Source: Vitis vinifera (Eukaryota > Streptophyta > Magnoliopsida > Vitales > Vitaceae). Taken from it: 64,000 nt of DNA. The position numbers and the translations under genes are program-made. The stretch covers positions 1,565,001 through 1,629,000 of the forward strand of contig NC_081817.1 in the NCBI RefSeq assembly GCF_030704535.1, written 5' to 3'. A model generated the notes under the pieces. It made no database searches. It had not been told where the DNA came from and saw only the letters and a program-made list of their open reading frames with translations. Positions 25,507-36,797 of this stretch are shown here, piece by piece. Numbering within the stretch: position 1 is the stretch's first letter; the number at the start of each line of letters is the position of its first letter.

Positions 25507-28500
25507 TCAGCAAAGGAGATTCTCTTCCAAATCATTCTTCCCTGCTTCTGTGGCCTGAGTCAGTTCCTTGGCCCTCTTAGCTTGTTCTCTCCAGTCAGTT
25601 CGAAGCAGGGTGTATACCATCATGCACGTACAGGAGGCCTGTGCTGCAGCAAGCCCCAACCACAGCCCCACGAAACCCAGCTCCAGTCTGAAGCAGAGGA
25701 GAGCTGCGACTGGCAGACCGACAAGGTAGAATGAGCCAAAGTTAATATATGCCCCCATGTTAGGCCGGGCAGAGCCTGTTAAGATCCCATAGGATGCTGT
25801 CTGGAGATTGTTCCCCAGCTCACACAGTCCTACTATGGGAAGAGCTACTGATGTCAAGTTCAGAATTTGTTGGTCGCTCGAGTATAGTTTCCCCCATACA
25901 TTTCTGACTACAATGGTGAAAATGCAGGCCAGAAGTCCACAGATGACCGCAACGGTGAGCCCGAAAATGGTTGCTCTCTTAGCCCGAGCAGGCTGATCAG
26001 CCCCCAGCTCATGACCGATGCGGTTTGACAGACTCATGCTCAAAGAGTTGGGAAAGACATAGAGCAGCCCTGTTGTTTGTATGAGGACTCCCATAGCTGC
26101 CACACTTGCCTTTGGGTTGCTGAGCAGGCCACACAGCAGCAGCATTACTTCGTACCACCACCATTCCAGGCACACAGAACACACACTAGGCAATGCAAGA
26201 GACAGAAGTGGTTGCCATCCTTGAAAGTAAGTGATGAATGCCACCCCATTCCATGGTTTGATTGCTGTTTTTGATACAAGAAGGTAGAGCAGCAAACCAA
26301 GACTTACATTTACAGAGTAAAAACCCGAGGCAAGGGCGACTCCTTTCACCCCCATGTTCAGATACACCACCAGGAAGTAATTGATTGGAAGGTGTAGAAT
26401 CATGGCACAAGTTGCAGACATTGTAAGGGGTTTGGTTAAACCTTGGGTCCTTAGGAAAATTTTCAATGGATTTAGGTGAACTTGGGATAACAGTTCAGGG
26501 ATGGAGTATGTGAGAAAGACCCTGGCCACTGATGTAATGCTTGGCTCCTGGCCTGACCACAGAAGGATGGGCTCCATATTCAGCCACGACACACAGATTG
26601 GAATGACTGCAAGGGAGAGGAGACCTACAGTCCTGCTATGAGTCTGACTGAGGACCACCCATTTCTTTGCACCAAAGGCTTGACAACAGATTGGCTCCAT
26701 CCCCATGGCGAGCCCCTTGAGGACTGAGTACCCTGTGATGTTTGCAAAAGCAATGGAGAGTGAGCCCCCGGCTAATTCAACATCGCCCAGGTGCCCCAAG
26801 AACAACATAGAGATGATGGACTTGGAGTACAACAGCAGGCCTGTTATGACCATCGGGCATGCAATTTGTCCCAGTGCTATTAGCTCCTCTATCACCTGCA
26901 TTCATTCACACATAACACAAACATAAGGGGCTGGCCAAATACACAAGCCACATACATTGATGCAGATTACTGAAACTTGATTTACCATACTGCTAATGAA
27001 AGGGGAATTTTCCTAGGGACTCTCTGAAAATAGACCATCTTTGGAATCCAACCACAGGGTATGGATTACAGAACACATACCATGGAGGCATATAAAGGAA
27101 GAGTCACTGACAGGAATGGACTAGTTCAAGTTGTGCCTTACAACTGGGGTTGCTTTGGTTTTTCGTCGGTCTGATCGGTTGATGAGTTAAACAGATGGAA
27201 TCACTGTAAAATGATAACATGTTTCCTACAAAAACCATTATGAAAAACCAGTGGAATCTATTCTGTTCTTCAGGGGATAGGCCATGGCAGGGAACAGCAG
27301 CAGATGATTCTTCATCTTTATTTGCCAACCCCATGACAACTATGATCTCATTTACTTCCAATTAAACTCACCCACATTTAAATTTATTTATTTTTGCATA
27401 AATACCATTTTTTGAACTTGTCATTAAATGCACAAATGCTATCTACCATAACTTACAAGATTCCAGGGAGCCAATCAGACCTGTCACTGATGCTTGCAAA
27501 GCACGGTTTCTAGACTAGCTAATTCCAAATATTAGCCAAAAATGCATGATAGTTTCCACTTAGGGTGTGTACAACTTTAAGGAGCCTAATGACCAGAACT
27601 CTGATGGGCCCTCTTTGCCTAGGCAACACTAGTTTGGGTTGTTTGGGAAGTAGGAATCCAAAAATTTAATGCCATAATGTTTACTTCTAAACAAGGCCAT
27701 TAATACTTTCCCTATATAATTTGATGTGAGCAGTTTGTTTCCCTCAATCCTTCATTCCAGAACTCTCCTTTTCAGTGAATGACATCTTGTCTATCTACCT
27801 TTTTTGTGCTTAAGAGGGGTGGGTGGAGTGTATAAGAAATGGGATTTTATCAGCTCTACCTTCAGAAAGTTTCAATCATTAACAAGAGCTGGGTTCTGGG
27901 TGTTCTCCCTTTTCAGTGATAATACAAGGCAATGCTTGAAGAAGTCTAAACATTTTGTTCAACATAGAGAAGCCCGTAGGCAAACAACTGCAAATTAAGA
28001 AACAAACATACGGGAAGGTTCGAATGCATTACCTCTCATCAAATGAAACTCTGATACCATGTTAAAATACCAATTTTCCTAAAAACTTAAGCTTGTAATA
28101 TTGGGATTGAGCCTTATGGGCCCACCATGGTTGGCACTTAACACTTTCGAGGGGAAGGCCAGAGGCCTAGAACCTTGGTCCCTCGATCACACCAATTGTT
28201 TATTTGTTCCAATAAAAGAGGTGTAACCTTGGTCCTTCGATCACACCAATTGTTTATTTGTTCCAATAAAAGAGGTGTTCCTAGGAATTGAACCTAGGAT
28301 CAAACCCTTAAGGTCCACCTAAATGTCAATCCTGGTACCATCTGAGCTAGTGTTCTGGGCTTCTAGCCTTCCCCTCGGAAGTGCTAAGTGCCAACCTTAG
28401 TGGGCCCATAAGGCTCAATCCCGACATGTAAGATTTGAATTCACAATGTCTATTACACCCCCATAAGAAAATTTTTACTGATATCATTACCTTCCTCTCC

Positions 28501-28616
28501 TTCAGCCACCCTGCAAACCTGTTAATGGAGCCATCTCCTCCTCCTGCTCCTCCCCCAATGCCACCCTCACAAACCAAACCAGCATCACAAAAAACAGATA
28601 GAGATTCAGAGAACAT
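25507..28616 (-). CDS. MATE / DETOXIFICATION efflux carrier, 504 aa, 2 exons
   Basis: The large exon 26895-25507 encodes 462 residues with about 12 membrane spans. It carries MATE signatures: LGDVELAGGSLSIAFANITG, GMEPICCQAFGAKK, LRTQGLTKPL, LPINYFLV, CLEWWWYEVMLLLCGLL, IGHELGADQPARAKRA, LPIVGLCELGNNLQT and GLWLGLAAAQ. These place it with plant DTX48-50-type proteins, which export organic compounds, hormones or iron/citrate in exchange for protons. The apparent MQ start at 26901 is really intronic (TGAATGCAG/GTGATAGAG acceptor). The proposed exon 1, 28616-28491, gives MFSESLSVFCDAG...NRFAGWLKERK and ends at a good AAG/GTAATG donor in phase 0. A TATA box 74 bp upstream supports it. Exon 1 is Gly-rich (GGIGGGAGGGDG). 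The second exon is certain; the first is an inference. Confidence 0.85.
28093..28431. mobile_element. Fold-back element with tRNA-like promoter boxes, in MATE intron 1
   Basis: Two arms of about 75 bp (28095-28172 and 28354-28430) are inverted copies: GGGATTGAGCCTTATGGGCC...GGGGAAGGCCAGAGG against the complement of its partner. Between them, on the minus strand, lie TAGCTCAGATGGTA (an A-box/tRNA D-arm match) and GGTTCAATTCC (a B-box match) with tRNA-like spacing. The centre also has a 55-bp direct repeat (CTTGGTC-CTCGATCACACC...AAAAGAGGTGT, twice, 28170-28280). It could be a SINE caught in an inverted duplication or a fold-back MITE. No protein is encoded. Confidence 0.6.
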
Positions 28617-28689
28617 TGTCAAAGGAATAATACACAAAGGCAGTGGTGTAGCAAAGCTTAATGGGAATTCAGCCTGTTACAATGTCACA

Positions 28690-28697
28690 TATTTATA
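28690..28697 (-). promoter_or_regulatory. TATA box of the MATE gene
   Basis: TATAAATA on the minus strand lies 74 bp upstream of the ATG at 28616, the normal plant distance. This is the main support for the proposed first exon of the MATE gene. Confidence 0.55.
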
Positions 28698-29604
28698 CAG
28701 GCAAATCCACCAAGCATGGAGATTTTATTAAGGAGCTCACCTTAATCTTTTCAAACTCTCCATCGTCTTCTTTCCTACTGCATGAGAACTGGTCTTAGCC
28801 CCATGTCTATGTGATTTGGAAGCATTAACAAGAAAAAGATAGAACTGATGCATTGGCTAATAACAACAGAAGGGGTTCAGAAACTACAGAAACTCCAAGA
28901 CTCTCTCAAGTTGTCTTTTGGCATAGGGATAAGCTTAAATGCTTTGTGTTATAGCCATGAGCGTAAACTCCAAATTTGAATTTAGATGAAGTGAAGATTG
29001 TACGTAACTTATTTTTGTTGTCACAAGGTTAAGGTAGTGTTTGTTTTTTGGCTAAATAGAAAAAGCTGAAATATTTGGTTTTTTCTATTAAGTTAAAAGT
29101 GATCTGTTGATATCATCTAATATAACTAAATTGAACCTATTGTTTGTTTTTTGGCTGAATAGAAAAAATCAAAATATTTAACTTTATCTATTCAACTAAA
29201 AGTAATATGTTGACATCATCCAACATGATTTAATTGAACCTAAGTGAAAGTATGCTTTTGAGTATTGTACTTTCATACCAAGGCATTTCAATGAAAAGAG
29301 AATGGGAAGGAGGTCATCCCTACGTAAATCTAAAGTGGTCAAGTTAGATTGTTCCATTTTTTTTTTAGTTAATTAATTTTCTAATTTTTGAAAAATAAAT
29401 AAATTTTCTATTCTATTAAAGTAAATAAATTATTATTATTATTATTTTTTAAAATAAACTTGCCATTTTTATTTTATTTATATTCAAAAATAGAAAAAAA
29501 AATTTGACATAAATGGGACAAGCATGGTAATAACCGATCTGTCCTCACACAAAACCCTGGATCGTCCCTCTTGGCGGTAGACCCTTGGCACCACCTTAGA
29601 GATC
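28698..29604. other. Divergent promoter region between MATE and MnSOD genes
   Basis: About 1.2 kb separates the MATE first exon (-) from the MnSOD start (+). It contains a tandemly doubled MITE piece and AT-rich DNA, then the paired G-boxes of the MnSOD promoter. No gene is seen. Confidence 0.6.
29032..29245. mobile_element. MITE, family A copy 2 (tandemly doubled left half)
   Basis: Starts AGGTAGTGTTTGTTTTTTGG after TTA. The unit TGTTTGTTTTTTGGCT-AATAGAAAAA...TAACTAAATTGAACCTA repeats once, with a period of about 103 bp (29038 and 29141). It shares interior sequence with the copy at 1350 and terminus with the copy at 42884, but the right terminus is missing. It therefore looks like a rearranged, immobile copy. 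Confidence 0.55.
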
Positions 29605-29617
29605 CACGTGCCACGTG
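29605..29617. promoter_or_regulatory. Paired G-boxes in MnSOD promoter
   Basis: CCACGTGCCACGTGG contains two CACGTG cores (29605-29610 and 29612-29617) one base apart. They lie about 265 bp upstream of the MnSOD ATG. G-box cores bind bZIP/ABF and bHLH/PIF factors, which would fit stress- or light-responsive control. The binding itself is inference. Confidence 0.6.
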
Positions 29618-29876
29618 GCATACTCTACCAACGGGTTCCTCTGATGAATGATAAGTTAATAACCCTAAAAAAGTTTATTTCAAAATTTTCCACCCATGAA
29701 GAGCTAGATGCATGGGCTGGTTCCAGATTGGGCCAAAACAAGCCCAGCAGGTCAAAATTAGTGGTCTGGGCCTAAAGTTCAAGGGTACACCAGAGAAGCC
29801 CAGGCCTGCCTCACCCACCGTTAAATTCTCACCATTTGTTCACTGCAGAAGACACACTCGGCTTCTGCAGTCTTCC

Positions 29877-32800
29877 ATGGCTCTTCGAACGCTAATCACC
29901 AGAAAATCGCTAGGGTTAGGGCTAGGGGTTTCGCAGTCCGTTCGTGGCCTGCAGACCGTCTCTCTTCCCGATCTCCCGTACGACTATGGGGCTCTGGAGC
30001 CCGCTATTAGCGGCGAGATTATGAAGCTCCACCACCAGAAGCACCACCAGACCTACATAACCAACTACAACAAAGCCCTAGAGCAGCTCCATGAAGCCAT
30101 GGAAAAGGGCGATTCATCTACGGTTGTCAAGTTGCAGGGCGCCATCAAGTTCAACGGCGGAGGTTTAATTCTCTTGTTTCTCTCTAGTTTTAGTTCGATT
30201 TTCTGTTTTAATCGGTGTGGTGTTTTTATCAAATTTTGTGGTGGTGAATATTTGGGATTTTATTTATTTTAATGTTGAATTTGCATTGTGTATTTTTCTT
30301 GTTCAATTGTCTGAGCTATGAGCTGGGTAGTTCCTGATTTTTGTAATTTATAGACCCGATAAGAAAGGGCCTGGAAAATATAGCTGACCAATCCGGAAAT
30401 TAGGAATTTCACTGTTGGAATTGAGAATCTAGAAGTAGATTAAGATGGGAAGGAATTTGATTTTCGAACTCTGCAAAACCCACTACCTTCACTTCATAGA
30501 AGCATCTCCCCAGAGTTCCTCTCTTCATGCCTCTCCTATACATTTCCTCACTAATTTTGTTCCCCTTAATTAATATCATTTCAACTGCATTTTTGGCTTT
30601 TCCAGTGTACACTCCGCAAAATGGAGGCTTACAGTTCAACCTAAAGCAACAAAGGGGCTTAGTTTAGTGAATTTAAGTCATATTTTCCGATAGTTATAGT
30701 TGATTCCTGTCATATTACAAGCTTTTCCAAGTGGTATCATTAAAAGACACATAGCTTCAGAATGGGATCATTCTCACAGAATGTTCCTTTGGTGGAGCTC
30801 CAAAGATATGATATTTTTTTCTTGGATTAACTTGGGAAAAATGCACACGTTTCATCCTGTGAAAGAATGTAAATGGAAGAGATTCTCAGCAGAATCCATT
30901 GGCAGAGTAATGCTTTGCTGCCTACTCTCCCCCTTTTCATGTTATTTTGATGGCTCTCACTAACCTCACAAATCATTTTACTCTACTTAGGATGTACTGT
31001 TTGAAAATAAACATTTCTCAACCAAAAAATCATGAATTTACTATTCACCCTTTCCTTTTTTTTTTTCTTCTTCTTTTTTTTCTTCCCCTTCTTTGTTATG
31101 AATATCAGTGGTTTTCTCTGTTATTATCCATGATTTTGCTTTATATAAAATGACTTGATTTTCATTCAGGTCATGTCAACCACTCAATTTTCTGGAAGAA
31201 TCTCACCCCTGTTCATGTAAGCTTGTTTTCTTAGCTCTTTGCTTGCTCTTTTCTATTTGTTTATCTCTTAAGTCTCTCATTACATCTATTTGGCGCATCG
31301 TAAAATTCCATCGCAGGAAGGAGGTGGTGAACCCCCAAAAGGTTCACTGGGTTGGGCTATAGACACACATTTTGGTTCCATGGAAGCATTGGTAGCAAAA
31401 ATTAATTCAGAAGGTGCTGCTGTACAGGGCTCTGGATGGGTTGTAAGTGTTGCAGCTTATTAAAGTTTTGGCATCTTTTCTTTCCTTGTTGTTGGCAATT
31501 AGGATGTCTCAGCAATCAATATGACTGCTTCCTTTTCACATTTTCTTATCTTGCAGTGGCTTGGTCTGGACAAAGATTTGAAGAAGCTGGTGGTTGAAAC
31601 TACTGCAAATCAGGTAAATTTTTTAATCCAATATTTGTTATTTGGGCGAGCTATTCTTTATTTATAAGTCAACACTATTCTGGTAATCTCAATTGAATTG
31701 CTAAACATGTACTGCCTTGCTCTCACGATGCTAGTGTCAGTTTAGTGTTAAGTTTACATATTAATTAAGGACTCGAGGTATGAGATTTCAGCCTTCTAAA
31801 ATTCAGACATATTCTCAGGTTGTAATAATGATGCAGGGTCCAATTCATTGTCTAGAAGTTCAGTTTTCTCTTCTTTTTTTTGTGTGTGTGTGATATGATG
31901 GCTTATGTATTTCAGCCTTCCAAGGTTTAGATATCCCCACTCTGTTAACAGTGAAGTGGGGACAAACTCATTACTGAGGTTTTTCTTTATCTGATAGCTG
32001 AATGCATCTTCACAAATATGGCCTTTCTGGGACTAATGGGACCAACTAATTGATCCTTTCTGAGGAGTTTTGTGTGTTTCTAAATTTCAAAGACAGTGCA
32101 AAGGTTATTGATCAGAAGAAAGGCGTCGGTCCTTGAAATACATGCACATATCTGAATGAGCTGTTTTTAATTGCTCTTTAAAGCATTATCACTGTTTGCA
32201 GGAGAATCTTGGAGAGACTAATCTTTTGCATTGGATAATTTCTTGAAATCACGGACTACTGCTACTGCAGAGTTCCTTAAATTTGTAGACTTGCCATATT
32301 TATTCATCTCATTTATTACCTTTATGCAAATCTTGTCTTTTGTAACTTGTATCTTTGGGTCTAGGAATGCAGAAATTAATTATTGGTTGATTGAATTATT
32401 ATATTTAATATTATTTTGAACTATCTGTCACAGGATCCACTGGTAACTAAAGGACCAAACTTGGTTCCATTGCTGGGTATAGATGTTTGGGAGCATGCAT
32501 ACTACTTACAGGTAAACTTTAAACCCTTCAAATTGCATATATCAGCAATATGTCAATTTGGTTGCTTTACTGCAATGGGTTTCTTATGATCAAAAGAAAA
32601 AGAGAAAAAAAGAACAAACAGTTTTTATCACACTGGTTAGCTCTATCTTTTTGCGACCCCCCCAGACAAAATGTCAAATTATAGGCCTTCCTCTTTGTTT
32701 TTCTTTCCATATTCTATAAGTTCTACTGGCACTTTTCTGTTAGAAAAAGAAAAATTTATCATTGGAGAGGGAAATGACTTTGGGCAATATGATATAATAC

Positions 32801-33272
32801 ATGATAAATAAAAATTATTAGTCAATTGCTGTTAATAGCAAACAAACTGAATAACTAGTGAAGTAAGGTCAAAGATTTTCTCCAGTCTTCCCAAATAATC
32901 TGACTTCACTGGTGGACATGCTGGAGAGGGAATTCAATTGAGTCCCAAACCCTCTCCTCCCTCTCATTAGCCTGCAAATTATGATGATCAGGAAACATAT
33001 ATTGCTTGAAATTGGCTGAATAGAGATGGAAGTTTCTGTGTCTGCTTTTCATGGCTACAAGTAGAACAAATATGCATAGCAAATTTTCAATTACATAAGA
33101 TTCGTTACCTATATAGGTCCTGATTTCCCTTGTGTTTCTCAATCTGATTTCATGTGTTTCAATCTTTCCCATGTGACAGTACAAGAATGTGAGGCCGGAT
33201 TACCTGAAGAACGTATGGAAAGTGATAGACTGGAAATATGCCAGTGAAGTGTATGAGAAAGAGTGCCCTTGA
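29877..33272 (+). CDS. MSD1: Mitochondrial Mn superoxide dismutase, 228 aa, 6 exons
   Basis: Exons 29877-30162, 31170-31216, 31317-31442, 31557-31613, 32434-32511 and 33180-33272 join in frame. Residues 1-27 ([15 protein letters not shown]...RGLQT) are a basic mitochondrial presequence. The mature Fe/Mn-SOD follows from [15 protein letters not shown]. Metal ligands are H52, H100 (NHSIFW), D189 and H193 (DVWEHAYY), all present. The enzyme converts superoxide to hydrogen peroxide and oxygen in the mitochondrial matrix. The frame is also open to an upstream ATG at 29712, but MALRTL is the start conserved in plant MnSODs. The last coding segment and the 3' UTR are tandemly duplicated immediately downstream. 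Confidence 0.97.
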
Positions 33273-33695
33273 ACAACAGGCTTTGAGAGAGATGGCTACG
33301 TCTTACATGTTTGTAGGAGCGAGGCAATAAAAATGATGTGGGACTGACTGATGGGAGTATATGATCCCATGTTGTCTCTTGTTTTTCTTTTCTGCTTATC
33401 ATAATACAATGTCTTATCTTTTCCTGTTCTTGAAAAATGGCCTTAATGGAGATCATGTCAGTCCGATCATGGAGAGTATATGCCAGTGAAGTGTATGAGA
33501 AAGAGTGCCCTTGAACAACCGGCTTTGAGAGAGATGGCTACGTCTTATATGTTCGTAGGAGCGAGGCAATAAAAATGATGTGGGACTGACTGATGGGAGT
33601 ATATGATCCCATGTTGTCTCTTGTTTTTCTTTTTTGCTTATCATAATACCCTGTCTTATCTTTTCCTGTTCTTGAAAAATGGCCTTAATGGAGAT
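33236..33695 (+). repeat. Tandem duplication of MnSOD 3' end
   Basis: A 218-bp unit (33236-33453) carrying the last 11 codons ([11 protein letters not shown], stop) and the 3' UTR is repeated at 33478-33695 after a 24-bp spacer. The period is 242 bp. Only about ten bases differ, and the second copy keeps the same codons and stop. It is a non-translated duplicate unless an alternative splice uses it; no good acceptor is evident. Confidence 0.92.
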
Positions 33696-36116
33696 ATGTC
33701 CCATGTCTTACCCAGAGGTTAGTGTTACAAAAGTTTAATCAAATACGACTAAATGTGGATTTAAAAATAAATTAATTATTTTTATTTATTGTTTAAAGTT
33801 ATTTTAACTTTTAAGTTATAACATTAAGTTATTTTATCAAATATATCTAATTTATTTAATAATTTAAATTAATTCATTAAGTTACTTTAAGTTATTAAAT
33901 TAGATGGTCGGATATAACATGAGATAGAATAAGAAAGTAGATATTATATCATATCTCATCTTTGATATATAATAGGATAAGATGAGTTATCTCATCATTT
34001 ATTTTCTATATTTAATCATCATTTATCCTATCATATGTTTAACCAAACATGGATTGATACAAGTAATGACATATATTATCCATCCTATTTTCTTTTATCA
34101 TTTCTACGTAGAGGTGTCCAATGGGTTTGTTTATCAGGCCATAACGGGCCAACGTGTTGGGTCAACATGATCCACTTAAAAATTGTGTCAGGTCGGGCCG
34201 ACCCATGCGTGCTAAATAGGTGGCTCGACACGACCCATAAGCTCGCAGGCTAATTGTGTCGTGTCAATAGGTCATGGCCTAGGGGCCACTCACTTTGTTA
34301 CAAATTTTAATTTATTTATTTTAAATAATTTTGTCTTATGTTTTTTTTATTAAATAATTTTTCTTTTTGTTACTTTAAACACCTCTAATAATTATATTTT
34401 TTTTTATTTTTTATACACCTCTAATAATTATACTTTTTATTTTTTATATATATATTTTTCGACTTTGTAATTGTAAAATTTATAGAAATATTAGTTTTTT
34501 GTTTTCAAAAATAGTAAAAAAAAATTACATTTGAATCTGTTTATTTTTTTTATTTATCAAAATAACAATAAAATTAAAATAATGAAATATAAAAAAAAAT
34601 AATTTGACATGAAAAAAATAAAAATAACTATTGATTTATTTTTTTTACCATTCAAATTAGTTCGTATGTAGTTGTTAAGAGGAGTATTATATATATTTGA
34701 CATGTAATAAAAAGAAAAAAGTAAGAAGTAAAAAGTGAAATTTAAAAGGGCCAGACGGGCGACATTCTTTTGGCACAACATGGCCTGCTCCTTTGGGTCG
34801 TGTTGACTCAGCTACAATATCGGGTCATGTTGGCCTAACTCGACCCTGTCTTTTGGCATGTTGAGTCACAAGCCAAAATGGGCAGCCCGACCCATTGGAC
34901 ACCTCTACTTCTACATGGGTTATGTTAATCTCATGCTAAAAATATGGGATATATATATCTCATGTATCATAAATTTCTTTTTTATTAATTTTTATTTTTT
35001 TTATATATTCATTTTGCAAAATAATTTTTTTTACTATAAATTAAATTTATAGTTAAAAAAGAAAAACTAAAAAAAAATATTTATAAAATAATATTAATAT
35101 ATGACATATAAATTATTTTTATATATTAAATAACATAATATAAAAAAAGTTAGTTATAAAATTTAAATATTTAATCATGAATATTATTAAGTATAAGAGA
35201 AATTTTATTTTTAAAAATATAAAATACTATAATATGATATAATTTTTATTTTAAATATTGAAAATATTATATATTTTATATTTTTTTTATTAATTTCACA
35301 AATTAAATATAAACATAATATGATATAACATATGGTTATACTACTTTAAAATATATATATATACAAAAATATTATAACCCATTGAAAACCTAAGATATAT
35401 ATTTCATATCTACTAGATATATATAATATCTAATATATATATATATATTTTATTCTATCTTATCTTATCAACTAAAGGTAGTTTTAATGTTAATCTTATT
35501 TCGTTAAAATTTGTTATATCTGTAAAATTATAGTAAAATTTAGTAAGTATTTGCTCAAATAAATTTAATTAATTCTTTATCATATCAAATTTATTAAATT
35601 ACATTAACGAAATCCTTTAAAATGGTAGTTAATCAATTAGAAATAAATTTCAAAAAAGAAAATAATAATAGGCTTAGGTTGTGCCACGTGCCATAGGTCA
35701 GCGTCCACGCTGGACATTCCTTCGGTGATGAGCACACGTCACCACGGGACATCACGGGTCTGTTTTCCACGTCTTGGACTTATCTTCACTCCTCTACGAC
35801 AGGTAGGAAATCCACTTTTACAACCGGGCTGATAAATAGACAAAATAGTCCATATTTTTTTGCCACTTGGCAAATTAGAGAGGATGTCGAATCCTTATTG
35901 GGTTAGAACACGGAGATTAGAGGGAACCACTATAGCTGATCCCTGTTATAGTACGAGGAAACTTGTGGTAATGCAACTGTTTCTTCCCTTTAAATGCAAC
36001 TGGAAACAACGGAGGAAACAACGGAAAGATCTGAAACGTTTTCTGAAAGCAAAAGCAAAAATTTTTTGCTTTCGAATACTAGGGTTTTGACGATCACCGA
36101 TTTGCCATCTCCTTCC
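33696..36116. other. AT-rich intergenic region with hAT MITE
   Basis: Very AT-rich on both sides of a 799-bp hAT-like element listed separately. At 35670-35790 the composition changes and a G-box (CACGTG at 35685-35690) occurs in GTGCCACGTGCC, about 430 bp upstream of the next gene's ATG. No gene is seen. Confidence 0.6.
34109..34907. mobile_element. hAT-type MITE, 799 bp
   Basis: Inverted termini TAGAGGTGTCCAATGGG and CCCATTGGACACCTCTA bound the element. The flanks share TTCTAC (TTTCTACG on the left, CTTCTACA on the right), consistent with a degraded 8-bp hAT target duplication. Subterminal regions are rich in GGGTC/GACCC words, such as GGTCGGGCCGACCC. The centre is AT-rich without a transposase frame, so the element is non-autonomous. 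Confidence 0.75.
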
Positions 36117-36797
36117 ATGGCGGCTCTGGGGGCTCACTTTGTAGGTAATCATCGCTTGCTTTCGGAGGAGGATCGGTTTTTGAACCACCGTGTAATGCGT
36201 ATCAGTCGGAGTGCTCGACCGGCCGCGATTTCCTGCTGCACTGACTCCGGTGGCGGAAAAATGTCCATTAAGGCGTTAGCGAAATTGGAATCGATATCGA
36301 AAGCGACACTTCCGGCGTGTATCGAGGGAGAGGAGAGGAGAGCTCTAGCGATGAAGACCATGGAACACTGGATGCGGGAGTCGGTGGTTGAGATCGTACA
36401 GAATTTGAGGGGATCGTCGTCGTTGCTGGCCGAGGTTTATACGGAGGGGAGAGGCGGTGAGTTTACATTGAAGATAGGGAAGGCGGGGGCGGAGGATTGG
36501 CCCGAGATTAAAGAAAAATGGAAGAAGGGTGAGACGTCATCGCCTGATGGTATCATAGTGGTGGAAGAGCTCAAGGATGAGGGAGAAGAAGATACAAAAG
36601 TGAAAAAGGAGGAGAGATTCTGGGGGTTGATGGTTCAGGGTAAGGGGTTTGATTGTGCACCTTGCTGTTACGTTCTCAAGACTAACAGACCGAATACCAA
36701 TTTGCATATTTCCTGCACATACTTTGTTTTGATCAAAGTTCAAAACTTCAATGACTCGGCCAAATCACAGATAGATAGATCTTTCTTGGTTGAGTGA
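36117..36797 (+). CDS. Intronless plant protein of DUF7804 type, 226 aa
   Basis: Single exon. The start is placed at MAALGAHFVGNHRLL (36117); the frame is open back to an ATG at 35994, but the AGGGTTTTGACG-like leader context makes 36117 more likely. Residues 1-45 are rich in R, S and H and poor in acidic residues, plausibly a plastid transit peptide. A helical segment follows (IKALAKLESISKATLPACIEGEERRALAMKTMEHWM). The C-terminal part has ERFWGLMVQGKGFDCAPCCYVLKTNR and CTYFVLIKVQNF, which I associate with an uncharacterised plant family annotated DUF7804. No biochemical function is known to me. A (GAA)n run follows the stop at 36808-36828. Confidence 0.75.
   Translation: MAALGAHFVGNHRLLSEEDRFLNHRVMRISRSARPAAISCCTDSGGGKMSIKALAKLESISKATLPACIEGEERRALAMKTMEHWMRESVVEIVQNLRGSSSLLAEVYTEGRGGEFTLKIGKAGAEDWPEIKEKWKKGETSSPDGIIVVEELKDEGEEDTKVKKEERFWGLMVQGKGFDCAPCCYVLKTNRPNTNLHISCTYFVLIKVQNFNDSAKSQIDRSFLVE

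Noticed and set aside
26902-27361. Possible short first exon for the MATE gene ending CTCCATG/GTATGTG near 27081
   Set aside because: The frame has an in-frame stop close upstream and no usable ATG of its own; the exon at 28616-28491 fits better.
28336-28349. tRNA gene suggested by TAGCTCAGATGGTA on the minus strand
   Set aside because: A- and B-boxes are present, but no acceptor stem or anticodon arm can be formed, and it lies inside a fold-back element.
29712-29876. Upstream in-frame ATG extending MnSOD by 55 residues
   Set aside because: MALRTL at 29877 is the conserved plant MnSOD start followed by a normal mitochondrial presequence; the extension has no matching character.
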